From Altericroceibacterium endophyticum (GTDB lineage: Bacteria > Pseudomonadota > Alphaproteobacteria > Sphingomonadales > Sphingomonadaceae): 64,000 nucleotides of DNA. Positions 8,386-17,108 of the stretch are shown one piece after another. Under the pieces are notes generated by a model. That model was not told the DNA's origin, ran no database searches, and was given only the letters and a program-made list of their open reading frames with translations. The translations under genes and the position numbers were made by a program. Each line of letters opens with the position of its first letter. Positions within the stretch are counted from its first letter, which is position 1. The stretch is taken from the NCBI RefSeq assembly GCF_009827595.1, contig NZ_WTYT01000006.1, positions 124,001 through 188,000 of the forward strand. Direction: 5' to 3'.

Positions 8386-9485
8386 TGCGCCTCGCCACAC
8401 GATTGCCCGAGGGAAAGGGGCAAACCGCCCATAATGATCAGGATCCGCGCGACAATGCGCCTGCGGAAGTCATCGATCTGGCCAGCCGGACCGCCTATCC
8501 CACAGTGACGCAGCGCAAGGGGCCATCCGATGCGCTCGGTCTGGCCGCCGGGGTCGGCTTTGTCGCTTTGCTGGGGGCCGCCACCCTGTGGGGCCTCAAC
8601 GCATCGCGGATGGATGAAAGCGCGCAAAATCCGGCCAGCAGCACTGCCGTGCCGACACCGGCGCCAGCCGTGACAGAGCCGGTGCAGCAGCCAGCGGAAA
8701 AACAGCAGGAAAACCCCGCCCCCAAACCGGCCGCACCGGCACCGGTTACTGCGCAGGCACCACAAGCCGCTCCGCAAGCTGCCGCCAATCCTTACGCCAC
8801 GCCGACCGTGGTCTTCGATGCCAGCAATATGCCCGCCCCTGCGGCTCCGGCAGGCCCGGCAGGCGAACCGACCGGAAATAGCGCGAATGATTTCGCCAGC
8901 CGGATCGGCGGCGTGGGCGGCGCCCCGGCGCAGGCGCGCGTCGATGTCGATCCCGGCACCACGGTTACACAAGGCACGATGATTCCGGCCATTCTGGAAA
9001 CGGCGATCGATACCGATGTACCTGGCTATGTCCGCGCCGTGGTCAGTCAGGATGTGCGCAGTTTCGATGGTACACGCGTGCTGGTGCCGCGTTCTTCGCG
9101 GCTGATCGGGCAATATCAGTCGGGCCTCCAAAACGGCCAGAAACGCGCCTATGTCATCTGGACCCGGCTGATCCGGCCGGACGGTGTTTCGGTACAGATC
9201 GCCTCCCCCGCGACGGGTTTTGACGGACGGGCGGGCCTGCACGGTGATGTCGACAACCATTTCTTCAAACGCTTTGGCTCGGCCATGTTGCTATCGGTGA
9301 TCGGCGGCCTGACCACCGTGGCCAGCGGCGGCACCTCGGTTATTCTGGGCGGCGGGGAAAGCGCGGCGGCAGCGGCCATATCCCAAAATGGCCAGATCAG
9401 CCCGACTGTGCGCGTGCGGCAGGGTGAACCGATCCGCGTCTTCACTGCGCGCGATCTCGACTTTTCGCGCGCACCGCAATTATGA
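8385..9485 (+). CDS. virB10: T4SS core scaffold VirB10
   Basis: 366 residues. ATG 8385 overlaps the virB9 stop by one base; a GTG one codon earlier is possible. A cytoplasmic N-terminus, one membrane helix (about residues 50-70) and a Pro/Ala-rich periplasmic linker (about 75-150) precede the C-terminal TrbI/VirB10 beta-barrel domain (about 175-360, with PAILETAIDTDVPGYVRAVV and VLVPRSSRLIGQY). It spans both membranes and links ATPase activity to outer-membrane gating. ATGA overlap with virB11. Confidence 0.93.
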   Translation: MRLATRLPEGKGQTAHNDQDPRDNAPAEVIDLASRTAYPTVTQRKGPSDALGLAAGVGFVALLGAATLWGLNASRMDESAQNPASSTAVPTPAPAVTEPVQQPAEKQQENPAPKPAAPAPVTAQAPQAAPQAAANPYATPTVVFDASNMPAPAAPAGPAGEPTGNSANDFASRIGGVGGAPAQARVDVDPGTTVTQGTMIPAILETAIDTDVPGYVRAVVSQDVRSFDGTRVLVPRSSRLIGQYQSGLQNGQKRAYVIWTRLIRPDGVSVQIASPATGFDGRAGLHGDVDNHFFKRFGSAMLLSVIGGLTTVASGGTSVILGGGESAAAAAISQNGQISPTVRVRQGEPIRVFTARDLDFSRAPQL

Positions 9486-10498
9486 CCGCTGCTGTGCATA
9501 GAATGCCGGTCCCGGATGACGACGCCGCACCGCAATTGCCGGGCGGCAGTGTTTATCTCGATGCCTATCTCGCGCCGTTTCGTGAATGGCTGGAGCGCGA
9601 CACGGTCACCGAAATATTGGTGAACCGACCCGGCGAAGTATGGGTCGAAGACGCGGCACAGCCGGGCATGCAGCGCATCGAAACACCGTATATAGACAGC
9701 CGTCTGGTACAGCGTCTGGCCGAACAAGTCGCCCGTGTCAGCCATCAGGGCATCAACCGGGAGCACCCTCTGCTGGGCGCGACCCTGCCCGATGGGGCGC
9801 GTATCCAGTTTTGCGGCCCGCCTGCCACACGGCGGGACTGGGCGATGGCCATCCGCCGGCATCGCCGGTTGGATCTGCCGCTGGATGCCTATGACACCGG
9901 CCCGCTGACGCCCCCTGCAGCGGAGGATTTGCCCGATCCCTGCGCCCAGCCGATCGCCTTTTTGAGGGCCGCGATTGCGGCGCGCAAAACCGTCCTGATC
10001 TCCGGCGGCACGTCCACCGGCAAGACCACCTTTCTCAATGCCATGTTGGGCGAAATCCCGCGTGATGAGCGCGTGGTGCTGGTCGAGGACACGCCCGAAC
10101 TGAGACTACCCGGTGCCAATGGCGTCGGGTTGGTCGCAGTGAAAGGCGAATTGGGAGAGGCCAAGGTGACACCGAATGAACTACTGCAGGCTGCCTTGCG
10201 CCTGCGTCCTGACCGAATCGTGCTGGGCGAGTTACGCGGCGCGGAAAGCGTCAGCTTTCTGCGCGCGATCAATACCGGCCATCCCGGCAGTTTCTCCACC
10301 ATTCACGCCAATTCCCTGCGCGGTGCGCTGGAGCAATTATCACTGATGGTGATGCAGACCGGGATCGGTCTGACACGCGAAGACACGATTGCCTACGCGT
10401 CCTCCGTCATCGACGTCATTGTGCAGCTGGGACGAAGCGAGGGGAAGCGCGGCATCACCGCCATTGCCCGCAGCGAAGATCTGCTCGAGGCGATCTGA
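9482..10498 (+). CDS. virB11: T4SS hexameric ATPase VirB11
   Basis: 338 residues, start ATG 9482 within the virB10 stop. The N-terminal domain (about 20-125) precedes a RecA-like domain with Walker A GGTSTGKT at 175-182, an Asp box (VLVEDTPEL), Walker B (RIVLGELRGAE) and the His box (GHPGSFSTIHANS). All motifs are intact, so it should be an active traffic ATPase. It is the last T4SS gene; ppk starts about 90 bases downstream. Confidence 0.95.
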   Translation: MTAAVHRMPVPDDDAAPQLPGGSVYLDAYLAPFREWLERDTVTEILVNRPGEVWVEDAAQPGMQRIETPYIDSRLVQRLAEQVARVSHQGINREHPLLGATLPDGARIQFCGPPATRRDWAMAIRRHRRLDLPLDAYDTGPLTPPAAEDLPDPCAQPIAFLRAAIAARKTVLISGGTSTGKTTFLNAMLGEIPRDERVVLVEDTPELRLPGANGVGLVAVKGELGEAKVTPNELLQAALRLRPDRIVLGELRGAESVSFLRAINTGHPGSFSTIHANSLRGALEQLSLMVMQTGIGLTREDTIAYASSVIDVIVQLGRSEGKRGITAIARSEDLLEAI

Positions 10499-10587
10499 TT
10501 TTGAAAATCCACGAGCCGTTTGAAAAGCAAGCCAGTCAAACAAGCGTAACTTGCTCCAGCCACAGCGGCGCGACTACAACAAAGAAC

Positions 10588-12744
10588 ATGGATGCAATGG
10601 GCACCAATATTGAGCAACAGACGGCCACGCCCAGCGTCGGCCCACAAGACCGCTATTTCAATCGTGAGCTGAGCTGGCTTTCTTTTAACGAGCGCGTTCT
10701 GGCTGAAGCCTGCAACACCAATTACCCGCTGCTTGAGCGGCTGCGCTTCCTGTCCATATCGGGCAGCAATCTCGATGAATTCATGATGATCCGCGTCGCC
10801 GGCCTTGCCGGGCAAGTCCGCCGGGGAATCGAAAAGACCGCGATTGATGGCCGCACCCCATCCCAGCAGCTTTCGGCAATTCGGGCAAAAGTGCGCGAGT
10901 TGGAACATCTCCAGCAAAGCACACTAAGAGATCTCAAAGTGCTGCTGGCGGATGAAGGTGTGCATATCGCCAATGATGAACGGATCAACGGTGAAACATC
11001 ACGCTGGCTGAAACAGTATTTCCTCGATCATATCGTCCCGGTGGTAACGCCGCAGGCAATTGATCCCGCGCATCCCTTCCCCTTTGTTTCCAATCTGGGA
11101 ATGGGTGCGCTCTTCACCCTCACCCGGCTGGAGGATCAGAGCCAGCTGGTCGAAATGATCCTGATCCCTGCAGCGGTGCCGCGCTTCATCCGTATTCCGG
11201 GTGAGGAAGCGACTTACGTAGCGATTGAAAGCCTGCTCTGCCGCTTTGCGCATCTGCTCTTTCCCGGTTTCCGGATTGAAGGGGACGGCGTGTTCCGCGT
11301 CATCCGCGACAGCGATATCGAGGTGGAGGAAGAGGCCGAAGATCTCGTCCGCTATTTCCGCAGCGCCATTCAGCGCCGCCGCCGCGGGCGTGTCATCCAG
11401 CTGGAGCTGGACCGTCAGTTTGATCCCGATGCGGAAAAACTACTGCGTGAACAATTGGGCCTGAAAGACGCCATCGTCACCAAAAGCGACGGCATGTTGG
11501 GGGTTAGCGGCCTTTCCAGCATCGTCGATGAAGACCGGCCCGATCTGAAGTTCGAGCCCTTCTCTCCCCGCTATCCCGAACGGGTGATGGAGCATGATGG
11601 CGATTGCTTTGCCGCCATCAGCGAAAAAGACATCATCATCCATCACCCATATGAAAGTTTCGAAGTGGTGGTGGACTTCCTGCGTCAGGCCGCGGCCGAT
11701 CCCGATGTCGTGTCGATCAAACAGGCGCTGTACCGGGCGGGTCATCAATCAACCGTGATTGCCGCCCTGATCGCCGCGGCAGAGGCAGGAAAATCCGTCA
11801 CCGCAGTGGTGGAGCTCAAGGCTCGGTTTGACGAGGAACAGAACCTTCATTGGGCCAGCCAGCTGGAGCGGGCCGGGGTTCAGGTGATTTACGGTTTCGT
11901 CGACTGGAAAACCCATGCCAAGGTATCCATGGTCGTGCGGCGTGAGAAGAACGGCTATCGCACCTATTGCCATTTCGGGACCGGCAATTACCACCCGGTT
12001 ACAACCAAGGTTTACACCGATCTGAGCTTCTTCACCGCCGATCCCAAGCTGGGGCGCGATGCAGCGAAATTGTTCAATTTCGTCACCGGCTATGTCGAGC
12101 CGCATAAGACCGAAATGCTCTCCATCTCCCCCATCGATCTGCGTGAAAAGCTCTATGCAGAAATCGACCATGAGATCGAGAATGCGCAGAAAGGGCGCCC
12201 GGCGATGATCTGGGCCAAGCTGAATTCGCTTACGGAAAAGGGGATAATCGACCGCTTCTATGAAGCCAGTCAGGCCGGGGTTCATATTGTCCTGGTGATC
12301 CGCGGTATTTGCAGTCTGCGGCCCGGCATCGAAGGATTGTCAGAAAATATCACGGTCAAATCGATCATTGGCCGGTTTCTTGAACATAGCCGGATCTGGG
12401 CCTTCGCCAATGGCTATACGCTGCCCTCGGCCCGTGCGCGGGTCTATATTTCCTCCGCCGATGCCATGTCGCGTAATCTGGACCGCCGGGTGGAAACATT
12501 GGTCCCCATCCGCAATCCGACCGTGCATGATCAGATTCTGGAACAAGTGTTGGTTGCCAATCTGCTCGATACAGAACAAAGCTGGTTGCTTGATGAGGAT
12601 GGTCATTATGAAAGAGTCGAAAGTGATGGAAACGGCTTCAACTGCCATCGCTATTTCATGACCAATCCTTCACTTTCCGGGCGCGGCGGCGCTCTGGCGC
12701 CAGGCGGCGTCCCCAAACTCACCCTGCGCAAGGGAGCGATATGA
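10588..12744 (+). CDS. ppk: Polyphosphate kinase 1
   Basis: 718 residues from ATG 10588; ATG 10597 is nearly as good. The open frame reaches back to TTG 10501, but those 29 residues are not typical. Ppk1 reversibly polymerises ATP gamma-phosphate into polyphosphate. The N domain begins RYFNRELSWLSFNERVL. The two phospholipase-D-like catalytic domains carry His443 (KTHAKVS) and His600 (EHSRI), equivalent to E. coli His435 and His592 at a constant offset of eight, which supports the chosen start. It overlaps ppx by four bases and sits downstream of the T4SS genes without a visible terminator. Confidence 0.93.
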   Translation: MDAMGTNIEQQTATPSVGPQDRYFNRELSWLSFNERVLAEACNTNYPLLERLRFLSISGSNLDEFMMIRVAGLAGQVRRGIEKTAIDGRTPSQQLSAIRAKVRELEHLQQSTLRDLKVLLADEGVHIANDERINGETSRWLKQYFLDHIVPVVTPQAIDPAHPFPFVSNLGMGALFTLTRLEDQSQLVEMILIPAAVPRFIRIPGEEATYVAIESLLCRFAHLLFPGFRIEGDGVFRVIRDSDIEVEEEAEDLVRYFRSAIQRRRRGRVIQLELDRQFDPDAEKLLREQLGLKDAIVTKSDGMLGVSGLSSIVDEDRPDLKFEPFSPRYPERVMEHDGDCFAAISEKDIIIHHPYESFEVVVDFLRQAAADPDVVSIKQALYRAGHQSTVIAALIAAAEAGKSVTAVVELKARFDEEQNLHWASQLERAGVQVIYGFVDWKTHAKVSMVVRREKNGYRTYCHFGTGNYHPVTTKVYTDLSFFTADPKLGRDAAKLFNFVTGYVEPHKTEMLSISPIDLREKLYAEIDHEIENAQKGRPAMIWAKLNSLTEKGIIDRFYEASQAGVHIVLVIRGICSLRPGIEGLSENITVKSIIGRFLEHSRIWAFANGYTLPSARARVYISSADAMSRNLDRRVETLVPIRNPTVHDQILEQVLVANLLDTEQSWLLDEDGHYERVESDGNGFNCHRYFMTNPSLSGRGGALAPGGVPKLTLRKGAI

Positions 12745-14246
12745 CAAAATCCCAACGGCATTCGACACGGACCAGGCATAACGCTGGCGAATGGCCCGAT
12801 CGGGCCGTCATCGATATCGGCTCCAACACCGTCCGGATGGTTGCTTATGCCGGCTCTCGCCGTGCACCGATGGTGTGGCTGAATGAAAAGGTCACGGCCA
12901 AGCTGGGGCGTGAACTGGATGTCAGTGGCCGTATCCCCGACAAGGCCAGCGATATGGCGCTGACCGCATTACGCCGTTTCCGTACTATTCTGACCGACCT
13001 TGAGATCGAGGAAGTTCTGCCGGTTGCCACTGCGGCTGCGCGCGATGCCGAAAACGGGCCTGAATTTCTGGATAAGGTTCGCGAAGTGGGACTGGATGTG
13101 CGCTTGCTGTCCGGATCGGAAGAAGCACAACTTTCCGCCCTCGGCGTGATTGGCGCTTTTCCAAAGGCACAAGGCGTGGTCTGCGATCTGGGTGGTGGCA
13201 GTCTGGAACTGGTTTCGGTTGATGATGGCGAAACGCATGATGGCTGCAGCCTGCCGCTGGGTACACTGCGCTTGCCAGTATTGAGCGAAGACGGGCCCGA
13301 TACATTCAAACGCAAGGTTCACAAATCCTTCCAGAAGGCTGGCTGGGCTGCGGCTCATCCCGGCCCGCTCTATATGGTTGGCGGTACATGGCGGGCCTTT
13401 GCCACTTATGCGATGCACAAGCTGGATACCCCACTGACCGACCCGCACGGCTTCACGCTGTCGGTCGATGACGCCAGCAAACTGGCCAAGAAGCTGACAC
13501 GCAGTGATGCGGATATGCTGTCTGACATCGACGGGATTTCTTCGACCCGGGCCGCAGCCCTGCCCAATGCCGCAGCCATGCTGCGCATCATGCTGAATGA
13601 GCTGGAGCCCGATCGGCTGGTTTTTTCGGGATGGGGCCTGCGCGAAGGGTTGCTCTATCGCGATCTGGCACCTGCCGTTAAAAGTCAGGACCCGCTGCAG
13701 GCCGGGGTCACCCAGTTTGCCCGGCCACGCGGTGGCTCCGCCACCAGGGCTGCCATGATCGCCGCATGGAGCATAGATGTGGCCAATGGCACGCAAGGCG
13801 GAGAGCGGCTGCGCCTCGCGGTCACTATGCTGGCCCTCGCACTCGCCCAGACCGAGCCCAATCTGCGGCTCACAATGGCGCGGGAATGGACACTTCACAA
13901 ACGCTGGCTTGGTGTGAATGATTGGCAGCGCGGAATGATGTGCGCCGCCTTGCTCGCTGCATGTGGCGAAACGAACGTCCCCGAAGACCTAACTACATTA
14001 TGCCCCGCCGAAAGACTGAAAGAAGCCGTGTCGTGGGGCCTTGCCATTCGTCTGTCACGCCGTCTGGGCGCCGGGTCGCGCAGTTCGATGCTATCCACAT
14101 CACTGGCGCTGCAAGACGATTGTCTGACCTTGCGCTTTGACGAAAACCGGGCGACGCTGGATGGCGACACCGTGCGCAAGGATCTGAAAAATCTCGCAAA
14201 CTGGATGGGACTGGATCACAAGGTCGTTATTGGAGACAAGGTCTAG
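12741..14246 (+). CDS. ppx: Exopolyphosphatase, Ppx/GppA family
   Basis: 501 residues; ATG 12741 overlaps the ppk stop. The ASKHA-type phosphatase fold shows the P-loops VIDIGSNTVRMV (about 23-34) and VVCDLGGGSLELV (about 145-157). A C-terminal helical region (about 320-500) resembles the HD-like extension of long Ppx proteins. It removes phosphate from polyphosphate ends, or pppGpp gamma-phosphate, opposing ppk. Coupling of opposing enzymes in one transcript suggests balanced polyphosphate turnover. Confidence 0.88.
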   Translation: MTKSQRHSTRTRHNAGEWPDRAVIDIGSNTVRMVAYAGSRRAPMVWLNEKVTAKLGRELDVSGRIPDKASDMALTALRRFRTILTDLEIEEVLPVATAAARDAENGPEFLDKVREVGLDVRLLSGSEEAQLSALGVIGAFPKAQGVVCDLGGGSLELVSVDDGETHDGCSLPLGTLRLPVLSEDGPDTFKRKVHKSFQKAGWAAAHPGPLYMVGGTWRAFATYAMHKLDTPLTDPHGFTLSVDDASKLAKKLTRSDADMLSDIDGISSTRAAALPNAAAMLRIMLNELEPDRLVFSGWGLREGLLYRDLAPAVKSQDPLQAGVTQFARPRGGSATRAAMIAAWSIDVANGTQGGERLRLAVTMLALALAQTEPNLRLTMAREWTLHKRWLGVNDWQRGMMCAALLAACGETNVPEDLTTLCPAERLKEAVSWGLAIRLSRRLGAGSRSSMLSTSLALQDDCLTLRFDENRATLDGDTVRKDLKNLANWMGLDHKVVIGDKV

Positions 14247-14332
14247 CGCAGCTTTCCCCGGCCCGATAGAAGCGTACCCGGCTTAGCATTCCTGCGTATG
14301 GGTCCACTTCTTCAAAGGCTGATCGCTGCGAC

Positions 14333-15613
14333 ATGACCATATCCGAAAACTCGCTTGATACAGCATCGCCGCGCAAGACAGGGCTGGTCCTGCTCATGTT
14401 GCTGGTGGTCTATATCTTCAATTTCGTGGACCGGCAGATCATCGCCATTCTAGCCGCACCGATCCAGAACGAGCTTGATCTGAGCGATAGCCAGATGGGC
14501 TTGCTCGGGGGGCTCGCCTTTGCTCTGCTCTATTGCACGCTGGGTGTGCCACTGGCGGCGCTGGCTGATCGCAAGAGCCGCAGCTGGGTCATCACTCTTT
14601 CACTTGGTGTGTGGAGCCTGTTCACGGCCTTATGCGCCGTCACGCAGGGCTTCTGGCAGCTGTTCCTGGCCCGTATCGGCGTGGGTGTGGGGGAAGCGGG
14701 AGGCGTCGCACCATCCTACGCGCTGATCGGTGATTATTTTCCCAGAGAACAGCGCGCGGTTGCACTATCGATCTATTCGCTCGGAATTCCCGCAGGGTCG
14801 GCTCTGGGGATTTTCGCAGGCGGCTACATCGCGGCCACGATCGATTGGCGCATCGCCTTTTTGGTGGTGGGGGCCGCCGGTTTATTGACGGCGCCCTTGT
14901 TCAAATGGGTTGTCCGTGATCTGCCACGTGACCGTGTGACGGCACCAGCCAACCAGCCGGGTTTCGCTGCCACCTGGCATTGCCTGTCCAGCAAACCATC
15001 ATTCTGGCTGATGGCTTTGGGCGCCGCCTGCGCATCAATGATCGGATATGGCATATCCTTCTGGCTCCCAAGCCTTTTGCAGCGCAGTTTCGGGCTGAGC
15101 CTGATCGAAAGCTCTCAATTTTTCGGCTTGCTCATCCTGATGGGCGGAACCTTGGGCATTTTGGGAGGTGGCACGCTGGCGGATTGGTTGGGTCAGAAAA
15201 ACCGCGCATTTTACGCGCTGGTACCTGCCATCTGTTTCACCATTGCCGTGCCGCTCTTCGTGCTGGGCATCGGCACCGATAATGCGTGGCTGGCTTTCTT
15301 CCTGCTACTGGTGCCGCAGACGCTGGCATATGTCTGGTTCGGCCCCTTGCTGAGCGCGGTGCAAAATCTGGTCCCTACCAATCAACGGGCGACCGCCTCT
15401 GCCCTGTTCCTGCTGATCGTCAATCTGCTGGGCCTTGGTGGCGGGGTCTATGCGCTGGGCGCGATGTCCGATGCGCTCACACCCTATTACGGCACAGAGG
15501 CGCTGCGCTATTCCACAATTTACGGCCTGTCATTATACGCGCTGGCGGCAATATTGCTGTTCTTTGCCGCGCGCTACATCGCCCGCGACTGGGTTCGGGA
15601 ACAAGCAGCCTGA
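14333..15613 (+). CDS. MFS transporter, Spinster-like family
   Basis: 426 residues with about 12 membrane helices. The first-loop region FVDRQIIAILAAPIQNELDLSDSQMGLLGG is typical of the Spinster-like MFS proteins common in sphingomonads. The A-motif appears as PLAALADRKSRSWVI. The ribosome site before ATG 14333 is weak (AAAGG, wide spacing). It is convergent with the outer-membrane efflux gene, with only five bases between stops. Substrate unknown; a homologue lies at 35546. Confidence 0.82.
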   Translation: MTISENSLDTASPRKTGLVLLMLLVVYIFNFVDRQIIAILAAPIQNELDLSDSQMGLLGGLAFALLYCTLGVPLAALADRKSRSWVITLSLGVWSLFTALCAVTQGFWQLFLARIGVGVGEAGGVAPSYALIGDYFPREQRAVALSIYSLGIPAGSALGIFAGGYIAATIDWRIAFLVVGAAGLLTAPLFKWVVRDLPRDRVTAPANQPGFAATWHCLSSKPSFWLMALGAACASMIGYGISFWLPSLLQRSFGLSLIESSQFFGLLILMGGTLGILGGGTLADWLGQKNRAFYALVPAICFTIAVPLFVLGIGTDNAWLAFFLLLVPQTLAYVWFGPLLSAVQNLVPTNQRATASALFLLIVNLLGLGGGVYALGAMSDALTPYYGTEALRYSTIYGLSLYALAAILLFFAARYIARDWVREQAA

Positions 15614-15618
15614 TCACT

Positions 15619-17100
15619 TTACTGGATGGAATTGCCCGCTTCAGCGTCACTCCAGCCCAGTCCCAACGCCTTTTGCAGTGTGATGAAATCGGACGTCAGA
15701 CTGGCCTTGGCACGTGACAGGCTTTCTTCGCTGGCGATCAATTGCCTGCGCGCCATGATCACGTCTGCCAGGGAGACGATACCGCCGCGATAACGCTGTT
15801 CCGTCAGGTCGACATTTTCGGCAGCACTGGCCCGTGCACGTGCCAGACCGGCAACGGCCTTACGCGCATATGTGTAGCTGGAGAGCGCATCTTCCACTTC
15901 GCGCAGCGCATTCAGCACCGTCTGGCGATATTGCGCCTCGGCCAGATCGCGGCCCGCTTCGGATTGCAGAACGCGCGCATTGTTACGGCCGAAATCCAGC
16001 ACGCTCCATTTCAGCTGCGGCGCGGCAATGGCAGTAAAGTCATCCAGCTTGAACAAATCACCCGGCTCCGTGCCGCCCAGCCCCAGCAGGCCAAGAAAGC
16101 TGAGACTAGGAAATTTGGCCGCCTCAGCCACGCCGATCCGCGCATTGCTGGCCGCCAGCTTCCGCTCCGCCGCGCGGATATCCGGGCGGCGTTTCAACAG
16201 GGTTTCAGGATCGCCGACTGCCACCTTTGCGGGCGGCAAAGGTGCATCTTCAACCTGATCCACCCAGCCATCTATCGTGCCCGGGACCTGCCCGGTCAGT
16301 ATGGCCAGCGCATTGGCCGCGGCTTCCATGTCGGATTTGAGCGAAGTGGCCTGCGCGCTGCTGCTTTCATATTGCGTGCGCAGCCGTTCCACATCGATGC
16401 GCGAGGCCGTGCCGGAGGAATAGCGCTGCTCCATCAGGGAGACCAATTGCAGGTTCATGGCATTTGTCTGGTCGGCCCGCGCAATATCTGTCTGACGCTG
16501 ACGCAAATTGACATAGGCCTGCGCCACGGCAGTTGTCAGCGACAGACGCGCATCGGCCGCACTCGCTTCCGCCGCGCCGAGTTCGGCACGCGCCGCCTCG
16601 ACCGTGCGTGCGCGTCCACCGAACAGATCAAGCTCCCAATTTGTGGTCAGACCCAAATTGTAAATATTGGCGGATTGGGACCCATTATCGCCCGCATCAG
16701 CCTCTCCTCCCTGAGGCGGCGTCCCCGCATCCTCTTCCGTACCCAGTCCAAGGCCCGGTATGCGCAGATGCGCATAGGCCGCCTGCGCCCCCACTGAGGG
16801 CAGCCCATCGGCGCGATCCAGTTGCAGCGCACCGCGCGCCTGATCGAGACGGGCGCGGGCAACAGCGAGATCGGGACTGCCATCAAGCGCAGCCTGTTCC
16901 AGCCTGTTCAGAACCGGATCGCCCAATGCTTCCCACCAATTGGCCAGCCCCGGCTGTGTCTGCGCGATATCATCGCCTCTCACAAAGCTGGAGGAACCTT
17001 CTGGTGCGGCCGGCAACACGCGAGGCGCGCCAGCATAATCGGGGCCCATGGTACAGGCACCAAGCGCTAGGCACGCAGCCGGGATGAAGAGTTTTCTCAT
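15619..17100 (-). CDS. Outer-membrane efflux lipoprotein, NodT/OprM family
   Basis: 493 residues from ATG 17100; the open frame extends 26 codons upstream but lacks a signal there. The lipoprotein signal MRKLFIPAACLALGAC places lipidated Cys16. Two OEP repeats (about 60-260 and 275-480) predict the TolC-like alpha-barrel. It is the third gene of the emrA-emrB-oprM operon (eight-base gap after emrB), so it should be the outer-membrane exit duct of this tripartite pump. Confidence 0.9.
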   Translation of the reverse strand: MRKLFIPAACLALGACTMGPDYAGAPRVLPAAPEGSSSFVRGDDIAQTQPGLANWWEALGDPVLNRLEQAALDGSPDLAVARARLDQARGALQLDRADGLPSVGAQAAYAHLRIPGLGLGTEEDAGTPPQGGEADAGDNGSQSANIYNLGLTTNWELDLFGGRARTVEAARAELGAAEASAADARLSLTTAVAQAYVNLRQRQTDIARADQTNAMNLQLVSLMEQRYSSGTASRIDVERLRTQYESSSAQATSLKSDMEAAANALAILTGQVPGTIDGWVDQVEDAPLPPAKVAVGDPETLLKRRPDIRAAERKLAASNARIGVAEAAKFPSLSFLGLLGLGGTEPGDLFKLDDFTAIAAPQLKWSVLDFGRNNARVLQSEAGRDLAEAQYRQTVLNALREVEDALSSYTYARKAVAGLARARASAAENVDLTEQRYRGGIVSLADVIMARRQLIASEESLSRAKASLTSDFITLQKALGLGWSDAEAGNSIQ

Positions 17101-17108
17101 AGACTGTC

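Noticed and set aside
8193-9260. 355-codon open frame antisense to virB9-virB10
   Set aside because: Crosses two good genes, with no motif or start signal.
2767-10498. Conjugative plasmid or integrative element
   Set aside because: No relaxase, VirD4 coupling protein, integrase or partition gene; flanked by ppk-ppx and other chromosomal genes.
10501-10587. TTG start at 10501 for ppk
   Set aside because: The extra 29 residues are atypical, and the His443/His600 numbering fits the E. coli enzyme at a constant offset when ATG 10588 is used.
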